Notes under the pieces: generated by a model
Told to the model about the DNA's origin: nothing
Database searches by the model: none
The model's input: only the letters and a program-made list of their open reading frames with translations
Translations under genes and position numbers: made by a program
DNA from: SSF53 sp036170535
Lineage (GTDB): Bacteria > Spirochaetota > Leptospiria > Leptospirales > Leptonemataceae
DNA: 13,662 nucleotides
Direction of reading: 5' to 3'
Assembly (NCBI GenBank): GCA_036170535.1
Contig: JAVHPJ010000096.1
Span: forward strand, 1 to 13,662
Shown: piece after piece, positions 7,821-13,662 of the stretch
How positions within the stretch are numbered: position 1 is the stretch's first letter
Layout: every line of letters begins with the position of its first letter

Positions 7821-8621
7821 ATGAAACGATTTGATGGCGGCGATCGGACGCGCGCCAGCGCCGAGATCGACCTCTTGCGCTCGGCCCTCGCCGGCACGGC
7901 GAACGTCGCGGAAGACGCCTGGCGCGTGCAGCGCATCCAGTCCGAGATCGTCGAAGGCTTTGAGACCCTGCGTCCGGTCGGCCCGGCCGTTTCCATCTTT
8001 GGCTCGGCGCGCGTCCCGGCGACGCACCCTGCGTATCAAGAGGCGCGCACGGTTGCGGCCAGTCTGGCGCGAGCCGGCTTTGCAATCATATCGGGCGGCG
8101 GCGGCGGAATTATGGAAGCGGCGAATCTGGGGGCCCGCGAAGGCGGCGCGCCCTCCATCGGATTAAACATCGAACTGCCGCGCGAACAAAAAGCGAATCC
8201 GCACCAGGATCTGAGTCTGGAGTTCCACTACTTCTTCGTTCGCAAGCTGATGTTCATCCGCTACAGTTTTGCGTTTGTCATTTTTCCCGGCGGCATTGGC
8301 ACCCTCGACGAGCTCTTGACTCTGAGCACCCTGGTCCAGACCGGCAAAGCGGGCGCCCGGCCGATTTTGCTGTACGGCGCCGCGTTCTGGCGCCCCTTCC
8401 TCGAATTGTTTCAGCAAAACTTACTGGCGGGCGACTATATCTCTCCGGCGGACCTCGGGATTTACGAGGTCGTCGAGAACCCGGACCAGGTTCTGGACAA
8501 GATTCGCCGCTACGCAGCCGATCATAGGCTGAGCGGGGCCGGCCGCGAGGCTGCGCCGGATGCCGCGTCAGGCCTGGAGACGCGCCCCAATTCGGACGCG
8601 CCAGGCGGAATTCCCGATTGA
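7821..8621 (+). CDS. LOG-family nucleotide phosphoribohydrolase (TIGR00730 type)
   Basis: Member of the lysine-decarboxylase-like/LOG family, 266 residues. Characterised members cleave nucleoside 5'-monophosphates, including cytokinin riboside monophosphates, into base and ribose 5-phosphate; older databases call them lysine decarboxylases, which is usually wrong. Visible motifs are the Rossmann entry VSIFGSAR (57-64), the GGGGGIMEAAN loop (92-102) and the signature PGGIGTLDE (156-164), with R141 and K142 upstream as in active members. The first 50 residues are a charged helical extension and the last 30 an unstructured Gly/Ala/Pro tail. ATG at 7821 has AGGA six bases upstream. In bacteria the physiological role is often nucleotide salvage or turnover; nothing here shows cytokinin production. 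Confidence 0.9.
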   Translation: MKRFDGGDRTRASAEIDLLRSALAGTANVAEDAWRVQRIQSEIVEGFETLRPVGPAVSIFGSARVPATHPAYQEARTVAASLARAGFAIISGGGGGIMEAANLGAREGGAPSIGLNIELPREQKANPHQDLSLEFHYFFVRKLMFIRYSFAFVIFPGGIGTLDELLTLSTLVQTGKAGARPILLYGAAFWRPFLELFQQNLLAGDYISPADLGIYEVVENPDQVLDKIRRYAADHRLSGAGREAAPDAASGLETRPNSDAPGGIPD

Positions 8622-8622
8622 C

Positions 8623-8639
8623 TTGTGCGCAGTGCACAA
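8623..8639. repeat. Inverted repeat after the LOG-family gene
   Basis: TTGTGC (8623-8628) and GCACAA (8634-8639) form a perfect 6-bp inverted repeat around a 5-base centre. It lies one base after the LOG stop codon and 33 bases before the zinc-ribbon start. It lacks a 3' uridine run for plus-strand termination, so it could be a small operator or an RNA hairpin between the two genes. Confidence 0.3.
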
Positions 8640-8672
8640 AAACATATCCGTAGTTCCACGGAGATACGTCCA

Positions 8673-8852
8673 ATGGCTATGAATCTCAGGCTCCATCGAT
8701 GCCCGAAATGCAGTCACTACCCGGTGGCCGGCCAATCCGGCGGGGTCGCCATTTGCCAGAAATGCTACGAGCGCCTCGATTCCGAGGGCCGCTCCATCGC
8801 CGATCGGGAACAGGCCATGGTCGAGGCCTACGCCCTGAAGCCCGCCATCTGA
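8673..8852 (+). CDS. Small zinc-ribbon protein (59 aa)
   Basis: Very small protein with a CPKC-x14-CQKC arrangement (cysteines near residues 10, 13, 28 and 31), a typical four-cysteine zinc ribbon, followed by a charged helix YERLDSEGRSIADREQAMVEAY. No enzymatic domain is present. Such proteins may bind nucleic acid or act as adaptors, but no specific function can be assigned. ATG at 8673 is chosen because GGAGA (8660-8664) sits 8 bases upstream. A GTG at 8625 in the same frame lacks a ribosome site and lies in the inverted repeat. It follows the LOG gene by 51 bp and precedes the MgtC-like gene by 80 bp in the same orientation, so co-transcription is possible. Confidence 0.75.
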   Translation: MAMNLRLHRCPKCSHYPVAGQSGGVAICQKCYERLDSEGRSIADREQAMVEAYALKPAI

Positions 8853-8932
8853 GCGGCGGCGCGCAGGACGCGCCTGCGTCGCAGCCGGAATAGTACCTTG
8901 CGGCGTGCGGCCCTTTCCGCGCCGCTGACCCC

Positions 8933-9658
8933 GTGGGGTGGACGGACTTCTTTCTGGACAGCGGCTATTTTCTCGCACGTGTCACGATCGCCCTCGTTTT
9001 GGGCAGCGTCGTCGGCGCCGAACGTCAGTGGCATAAACGCAAAGCCGGCCTGCGCACCCACGCCCTCGTGTCCGTTGGCGCCGCCATGTTCGTCGCAATC
9101 TCTACGGCCGCCGGCGACGACAGCCCCACCCGCATCGCGGCCCAGGTCGTCTCCGGCCTGGGCTTTCTGGGCGCTGGAGTCATCTTCCGCGAAGGTTTGA
9201 ATATCAAGGGCCTGGATACGGCGGCCACAATCTGGTGCTCGGGCGCCGTCGGCTCGCTCGCCGGCATGGGTTATTTGCCGGAAGCCACCCTGGGCGCCTT
9301 CCTCGTACTCGCCGCGAACCTGTTGCTGCGTCCCATTACCAAGCGCATTGACCGGAGTCGCGACGATCCGCAATCTCAGGAAGAAATCCGCTACGTCCTC
9401 TCGATTGCGTGTCGCGCCCGCGTCATCGCCGAAACGCGCCGCGCCCTCCGCCAGTGCGTCGAGGAGCAGGACCTGACGCTCTTCGCCCTGGAAACGAGCC
9501 TCGAGCGCGGACCGGAACTCTGGATGCTCCGCGCCGAGGTCGGCGGCCGGAATGCCAACGAAGGCATCATCGAAATGGCGCTCGACGAATTGCGCAATCG
9601 CAAAGGCGTTGTGACGGCTGGCTGGCGGCGGCCCGAGAACGGCGAAAGCGTCAGCTGA
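8933..9658 (+). CDS. MgtC/SapB family inner-membrane protein
   Basis: Membrane protein of 241 residues. The N-terminal MgtC domain (about 1-145) shows the family signature: LGSVVGAERQWHKRKAGLRTH, ALVSVGAAMF, QVVSGLGFLGAGVIFREG, and GLDTAATIWCSGAVGSLAGMGY, making about four to five membrane helices. The C-terminal 95 residues are soluble with an ACT-like alternation of strands and helices, as in MgtC of Salmonella and Mycobacterium. MgtC proteins are linked to survival at low magnesium and to control of ATP synthase or phosphate uptake; which applies here is unknown. GTG at 8933 is the only reasonable start after an in-frame TAG at 8891. No Shine-Dalgarno is evident, so the start is less certain than the gene. 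Confidence 0.9.
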   Translation: MGWTDFFLDSGYFLARVTIALVLGSVVGAERQWHKRKAGLRTHALVSVGAAMFVAISTAAGDDSPTRIAAQVVSGLGFLGAGVIFREGLNIKGLDTAATIWCSGAVGSLAGMGYLPEATLGAFLVLAANLLLRPITKRIDRSRDDPQSQEEIRYVLSIACRARVIAETRRALRQCVEEQDLTLFALETSLERGPELWMLRAEVGGRNANEGIIEMALDELRNRKGVVTAGWRRPENGESVS

Positions 9659-9796
9659 TTTTGCGCCGGCCGACCGATTCGGTTGCGCCATTCCGCGCCA
9701 TGACAGATTGTTACTTTCTAACCGATCGACACGCGCGAGCGTAAGTCCAATCGCAGCGCGACGAATAGAACGCAAAGTTGTTGTCATTCGGAGCGG

Positions 9797-12700
9797 ATGA
9801 CGGAATCTCTCCGGAGCATGAAACGTACACAAGTCTGGGCGAAGCGGACCCGCGTCGCCCTCGCGAGCCTCAAACGCGTAATTCAGGAATCGCGGCAATT
9901 CCGCGCGCGCATCGAGGCGCCGGACAGCGAGACCGATCTCAGCAGCGGCCGTTTCACGCCTGCCGCGCTTGCGGAAAATCCGCGCGACGCGGAAAGTCTC
10001 GATGTCTGGGGCTTTAAAGACACGCGCTTTTTTATTAACTCCAACGGAAACGTTGAACTCTCGGGCGATCGTTATGCGCTCAGCGGCAACGAACTGCCCC
10101 GGCTCTTGCCGTGGATCGAAAAAATCCTGGGCATGAGCATCGAAGCGCGCGACTCGCGCGTTTCGCACTATCCGCCGAATCTGCCGGCGCCCGTCAAAAA
10201 TCGCGGCTTTTTGCAGCGCATTGCCGACATCTGCAAGCCCGACCAGTATACCGACGACGGACCGCTGCGTCTGCGCCACGGACACGGACATACTCAGGAA
10301 GAAATGTACATGGTCAAATACGGCCGCGTGCATCGCATTCCCGATCTGGTTGTCTTCCCGGAAAACGAAGCGCAGGTGGTCGAACTCGTCCAGGCCGCCA
10401 GCGAAGAGAACGTTTGTCTTATTCCTTACGGCGGCGGCACAAACGTCACGGAAGCGCTGCGTTGTCCGGAAGATGAAGCGCGCATGATCGTGTCCGTCGA
10501 TATGCGCCGCATGAATCGCATACTCTGGATTGATCCGGTCAATCGCATGGCGTGCATTGAAGCCGGCGCAGTCGGACGCCATATCGTTTCGCAACTGTCG
10601 GAACACGGCTACACCATGGGTCACGAGCCGGACAGCGTGGAGTTTTCGACTCTCGGCGGGTGGATCGCCACGCACGCCAGCGGGATGAAAAAAAACAAGT
10701 ACGGCAATATCGAGAACATCGTCGTCGACATGAACGTCGTCGGCGCCGGGGGGCTTGTCACGCGCAGCTCCGCCGGACCGCGCGAATCCGTCGGGATTGA
10801 CCCGCGCCTGTGGCTTTTCGGTTCGGAAGGCGCGCTCGGCATAGTGACTCAGGCGGTCGTAAAGTTGTTTCCCTTACCGGCGGTGAAACACTACGGCTCC
10901 GTGTTGTTCCCGACCTTTGAAGACGGCGTACGTTTTATGTACGAGCTCTCGCAGCAGTCCTCCTGGCCGGCCAGTGCGCGTCTCGTGGACAATCTGCAGT
11001 TTCAACTCAGCATGGCGCTTAAACCGGCGGATAAGGCGCCGAGCGTGTGGCGCACGCGCAAGAGCAATCTTCAAAAGCTTTATGTAACCCGGCTCAAGGG
11101 TTTTGACCCGGACCGCATGGTCGCCTGCACGCTGGTCTTCGAAGGCGACGCGGCCGAAGTTGCGGATCAGGAGACGATGGTCTACGAACTCGCGCGTCGG
11201 CACGGCGGCATGAAGGGCGGCGGCGAAAATGGCGAGCGCGGTTATCAACTAACATTTGGCATCGCCTACATTCGCGATTTCATGATGAATCACTATCTCA
11301 TGGCGGAGTCCTTTGAGACTTCGATGCCCTGGACCAGCGTGCTCAGTCTGTGCGAAAATGTAAAGCGGCGCATCGCCGAGGAGCACGCGGCGCGCAAGCT
11401 GCCGGGTAATCCATTTGTCACCTGCCGCGTCACCCAACTCTATAAGACCGGCGCAGTGGTCTACTTCTACTGCGCGTTTTACGCGCGCGGAGTGGAGAAT
11501 CCGGACCAGGTGTTCAATGAAATTGAACACGCTGCCCGCGACGAGATCCTGAAATGCGGGGGCTCGCTTTCGCATCACCATGGCGTGGGCAAACTGCGCA
11601 AACAGTACATGCCCCAAATTCTCTCGCCCGCCGGACTGGCGTGGAAAAACGGCATGAAGCACGCCGTCGATCCGCAGAACATTTTTGGAGCCGGCAACCA
11701 GGCGCTGGAAGCGCCGCGGCGCGCCGCGCCGATTGTTGCGTTGGAGGCGGGTTTCTGGAAACGACTGTGGCTCGCGCTGACGCGCTGGTTTCGCAAGGCG
11801 CCGTCGGTTGAATCCGGCGCGAGTGCAGCCCAGACGCTGGATGGAAGAGCCGCTCCCTACGCCCCGTCTTCGAACGCGCCGGTTGTCGCGCCGCGCGCCC
11901 CGGTCGCCGCATTACGCGAACCCGCGGCCATGCCCGACGCCTCCGGCGCAAACAAGGCCGTGCCGGCGACCGCGGTCGCCGCGGTGAACGCCGCCGGAGG
12001 TCCGAGTGAAGCGCGCCTGATTGCGCCGAGCTTGCAGCTCCAGGATGCAAACAAGCCCCGGGATAACTACTTTCGCGATCGCGTATTTGTGGTGACTGGC
12101 GCAAGTTCCGGCATTGGTCGTTCTCTGGTAATCGCCCTCGCGCGCAAAGGCGCACGGGTCGTCGCCATGGCGCGCTCCGAAGATCGCCTGCGCGAATTGC
12201 AGATGCGCACGGGTCAGTGGATTGTAAAGGGCGACGTGAGTATCGAGGCGGATTGTCGCTTTGCAGTGGAAGCCGCCGTGCGCGAGTTCGGACGCCTGGA
12301 CGGCGTTATTCACAACGCCGGCATCAGCATGCGCGGCCTTGCCGAAGATACGGATTTATCCGTGATCCATTCGCTGCTCGGGACGAATTTTTTCCCGCTC
12401 GTGTATTTCTTTCAGAGCTCGATTCCGCACCTGCGCCAGAGCCGCGGCCATTTTGTAGGCGTCTCCAGCATGATGGGACATTTTTCCACCCATCTGCGCT
12501 CCGGATATTGCGCGAGCAAACATGCCGTCCAGGGCTATCTGAACAGCATCCGCCTGGAAACAGCGGCCGACGGCGTGCATGTGATGGGCGTGGCGCCTGG
12601 CTTTGTGCGCACGGAAATCACCCGACGCGCGCTGAATAATCAGGGCGAAGCGCACGCCGAAGAAAGCAGCAATACGGCCGGCGGCATGTCTCCGGAAGAA

Positions 12701-12844
12701 GTGGCGAACTGGATTCTGCGCGGCGTCGAGCAACGTAAACGCGAGGTGTACCCTGCGAGATTCCGCGAACGAGCCGGCCTGGCCTTGAGTCGGCTTACTC
12801 CGGCGGTTCTGGATCGTATTCTACTGAAAAGCAGCGTTACCTGA
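9797..12844 (+). CDS. Alkylglycerone-phosphate synthase fused to DHRS7B-like alkyl-DHAP reductase
   Basis: Two-domain protein of 1015 residues. Residues about 60-640 match alkylglycerone-phosphate synthase, the FAD enzyme that swaps the acyl chain of acyl-DHAP for a fatty alcohol and so forms the ether bond. Visible are WGFKDTRF (71-78), the FAD loop PYGGGTNV (210-217), GHEPDSVEFSTLGGW (275-289), ASGMKKNKYGNIE (294-306), R395 at the position of human R419, TCRVTQLY (542-549) and the active-site triple histidine SHHHGVGKLRKQ (H593-H595). A linker (641-755) rich in Ala/Pro contains FWKRLWLALTRWFRK. Residues 756-1010 are an SDR: TGASSGIG (767-774), HNAGISMRG (839-847), S890/S891, YCASK (Y904, K908) and PGFVRTEI. 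This block looks like DHRS7/DHRS7B, the acyl/alkyl-DHAP reductase of animals. The product would be 1-alkyl-glycerol-3-phosphate, made at the cytoplasmic membrane. ATG at 9797 has GGAG only 3 bases upstream; ATG at 9818 is the alternative. No frameshift is seen. Confidence 0.92.
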   Translation: MTESLRSMKRTQVWAKRTRVALASLKRVIQESRQFRARIEAPDSETDLSSGRFTPAALAENPRDAESLDVWGFKDTRFFINSNGNVELSGDRYALSGNELPRLLPWIEKILGMSIEARDSRVSHYPPNLPAPVKNRGFLQRIADICKPDQYTDDGPLRLRHGHGHTQEEMYMVKYGRVHRIPDLVVFPENEAQVVELVQAASEENVCLIPYGGGTNVTEALRCPEDEARMIVSVDMRRMNRILWIDPVNRMACIEAGAVGRHIVSQLSEHGYTMGHEPDSVEFSTLGGWIATHASGMKKNKYGNIENIVVDMNVVGAGGLVTRSSAGPRESVGIDPRLWLFGSEGALGIVTQAVVKLFPLPAVKHYGSVLFPTFEDGVRFMYELSQQSSWPASARLVDNLQFQLSMALKPADKAPSVWRTRKSNLQKLYVTRLKGFDPDRMVACTLVFEGDAAEVADQETMVYELARRHGGMKGGGENGERGYQLTFGIAYIRDFMMNHYLMAESFETSMPWTSVLSLCENVKRRIAEEHAARKLPGNPFVTCRVTQLYKTGAVVYFYCAFYARGVENPDQVFNEIEHAARDEILKCGGSLSHHHGVGKLRKQYMPQILSPAGLAWKNGMKHAVDPQNIFGAGNQALEAPRRAAPIVALEAGFWKRLWLALTRWFRKAPSVESGASAAQTLDGRAAPYAPSSNAPVVAPRAPVAALREPAAMPDASGANKAVPATAVAAVNAAGGPSEARLIAPSLQLQDANKPRDNYFRDRVFVVTGASSGIGRSLVIALARKGARVVAMARSEDRLRELQMRTGQWIVKGDVSIEADCRFAVEAAVREFGRLDGVIHNAGISMRGLAEDTDLSVIHSLLGTNFFPLVYFFQSSIPHLRQSRGHFVGVSSMMGHFSTHLRSGYCASKHAVQGYLNSIRLETAADGVHVMGVAPGFVRTEITRRALNNQGEAHAEESSNTAGGMSPEEVANWILRGVEQRKREVYPARFRERAGLALSRLTPAVLDRILLKSSVT

Positions 12845-12846
12845 GA

Positions 12847-12903
12847 ACGCCGGCGTCCATAACCGATTTTTGATAGTACGTACCAACACGCAACGACGCG
12901 TCG
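12847..12903. repeat. Three short perfect palindromes after the ether-lipid gene
   Basis: ACGCCGGCGT (12847-12856), GTACGTAC (12876-12883) and CGACGCGTCG (12894-12903) lie within 57 bp of the stop codon, with TTTTT at 12867-12871 between the first two. The first palindrome plus T-run is a poor intrinsic-terminator candidate because it has no real loop and a 10-base gap to the Ts. These may be protein-binding sites or chance in GC-rich DNA. Confidence 0.25.
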
Positions 12904-13001
12904 CATCTGCGGGATTTAGCCTGGAGAAACGGCGCTAATTGTCGGCGGGACCGCCGCCGCCGTGCGAATTCCACTGGCGTTGCGGCCGAAAACAAACGTA
13001 A

Positions 13002-13032
13002 ATCTTACACAGGTAAGGAGCCCGTGTAAGAT
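13002..13032 (+). promoter_or_regulatory. Hairpin/dyad enclosing the lipoprotein ribosome binding site
   Basis: ATCTTACAC (13002-13010) and GTGTAAGAT (13024-13032) are perfect 9-bp inverted arms around a 13-base centre containing AGGTAAGGAG (13011-13020). The last two bases of the 3' arm are the A and T of the lipoprotein start codon. As RNA this is a hairpin displaying the Shine-Dalgarno in its loop with the AUG partly paired. As DNA it is a dyad whose half-sites are 22 bp centre to centre, two helical turns. A translational switch (perhaps thermal) or a repressor site is inferred; the sequence alone does not decide. Confidence 0.6.
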
Positions 13033-13662
13033 GAAAGTGAAACTGACTCCCTTTTTATTGGCAGGCTGCCTTCTCGGCGGCGCAATTGCGTGCAACGGCG
13101 GAGGAGAAGACGACGCGACTGCCACAGCGCTGCTCGCGCTTTTTGCAGTCGCCAGCGCCGATCAAGCTGACATATATCCTGACTTGGGCTTTCCGGGCAC
13201 GCTCAACCAGGTCAGCGGCGAATTTCCCGGCAGCGGATCCGAATACACGGTGACGATCGGCGGGGCAAACGCCGCCGGCGTAAGCCTCCTCAGTGCAACC
13301 AAGCTCCAATTCACCATGCCGGGCCTGAGCGAATTTGCAGATAATGTCACCGTTCCAATTGTGATTAAACGCAATGGCGAAACAGTTCTCAGCAAGACGA
13401 TTCGCTATCGACCGGCGCCGGGCATCGCACTGAACGCGCCCAACGCATTTAATCGTAAACTTAACGCCGCGGACACAAGCAGCTTTTTCACCGTTGTGAT
13501 CGGGAGCAGCGGCAATCATATCTTTAATGTCTTTGGGTACGGCGCGGCAAACCTGGATCTGTACTATCTGAGCTCGCCCACTGCGACGCCTGTAGCCATA
13601 GCGACAAGCGCGATGACTGACGCCGAGTTTGAACGAGTCAACATGACAGCCGGAACCTATTA
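13031..13662 (+). CDS. Lipoprotein with IPT/TIG-like and PPC-like regions (3' truncated by window edge)
   Basis: Open frame running off the right edge, 210 codons visible. MKVKLTPFLLAGCLLGGAIAC is a lipoprotein signal peptide with AIAC as lipobox (C21); C13 is too early. Mature residues NGGGEDDATATALLALFAVASAD form the acidic, flexible start seen in many spirochaetal lipoproteins. Residues about 47-130 (from DIYPDLGFPG through YTVTIGGANAAGV to IRYRPAPG) resemble an IPT/TIG immunoglobulin-like fold. From about 138 (NAFNRKLNAADTSSFFTVV, then HIFNVFGYGAANLDLYYLSSP) it resembles the pre-peptidase C-terminal (PPC) beta-sandwich. It is probably a surface or periplasmic adhesion or processing protein; no catalytic domain is visible yet. 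ATG at 13031 has AAGGAG ten bases upstream, inside the dyad described separately. Confidence 0.82.
   Translation, partial: MKVKLTPFLLAGCLLGGAIACNGGGEDDATATALLALFAVASADQADIYPDLGFPGTLNQVSGEFPGSGSEYTVTIGGANAAGVSLLSATKLQFTMPGLSEFADNVTVPIVIKRNGETVLSKTIRYRPAPGIALNAPNAFNRKLNAADTSSFFTVVIGSSGNHIFNVFGYGAANLDLYYLSSPTATPVAIATSAMTDAEFERVNMTAGTY

Noticed and set aside
7757..7996. An 80-codon N-terminal extension of the minus-strand hypothetical gene
   Set aside because: It would run antisense through the start of the LOG-family gene, while ATG 7756 has its own AGGGA ribosome site.
7821..8621. Annotation as lysine decarboxylase
   Set aside because: PGGxGTxxE and GGGGGIMEAAN are the LOG phosphoribohydrolase signatures; there is no PLP-binding decarboxylase domain.
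8828..10675. A 615-codon open frame on the minus strand
   Set aside because: It lies opposite the clear MgtC-like gene and the AGPS domain, has no recognisable protein motif or ribosome site, and is explained by high GC content and codon bias of the plus-strand genes.
12943..12956. GC-rich hairpin CGGCG-GGAC-CGCCG as a terminator
   Set aside because: No uridine run follows, the stem is five pairs only and the area is generally GCC-rich.

Overview
The window is a GC-rich (about 60 % by eye) bacterial chromosome segment with closely packed genes on both strands. No phage, transposon, CRISPR, tRNA or rRNA signal was seen. It comes from a Gram-negative-type bacterium with many lipoproteins. The loosely conserved lipoboxes, the IPT-like lipoprotein at the right edge and the NADH dehydrogenase cluster would fit a spirochaete of the Leptospirales (Leptonema- or Turneriella-like). 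That assignment is inference from family resemblance, and a myxobacterium or another deep lineage cannot be excluded.

Layout. (1) 1-4334, plus strand: the distal end of a nuo operon, with nuoL (5' end missing), nuoM and nuoN. These are the three antiporter-like membrane subunits that pump protons in respiratory complex I. (2) 4314-5204, minus strand: a retinol-dehydrogenase-like SDR whose 3' end overlaps nuoN tail to tail. (3) 5387-5728, plus: a small glycine-rich RRM RNA-binding protein. (4) 5941-7756, minus: three poorly characterised genes, a coiled-coil-like hypothetical, a conserved unknown with an LLDPP motif, and a Cys-rich MORN-like lipoprotein whose start overlaps the previous gene by 8 bp. 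(5) 7821-9658, plus: a LOG-family nucleotide phosphoribohydrolase, a 59-residue zinc-ribbon protein and an MgtC/SapB membrane protein. (6) 9797-12844, plus: a 1015-residue two-domain protein. (7) 13031 to the right edge, plus: an incomplete lipoprotein with IPT/TIG-like and PPC-like regions.

The most interesting gene is the 1015-residue protein. Its N-terminal two thirds is a full-length alkylglycerone-phosphate (alkyl-DHAP) synthase, the enzyme that makes the ether bond of ether lipids. It is closely similar to the human peroxisomal enzyme AGPS. The C-terminal third is an SDR of the DHRS7/DHRS7B type. In animals DHRS7B (PexRAP) is the acyl/alkyl-DHAP reductase that performs the next step. 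One polypeptide therefore appears to join two consecutive ether-lipid reactions, connected by a linker with a Trp-rich basic amphipathic helix that could hold it on the membrane.

The second notable signal is a perfect 9-bp inverted repeat around the ribosome binding site of the right-edge lipoprotein. Its loop carries the Shine-Dalgarno sequence and its 3' arm includes two bases of the start codon, which suggests a translational switch or an operator.
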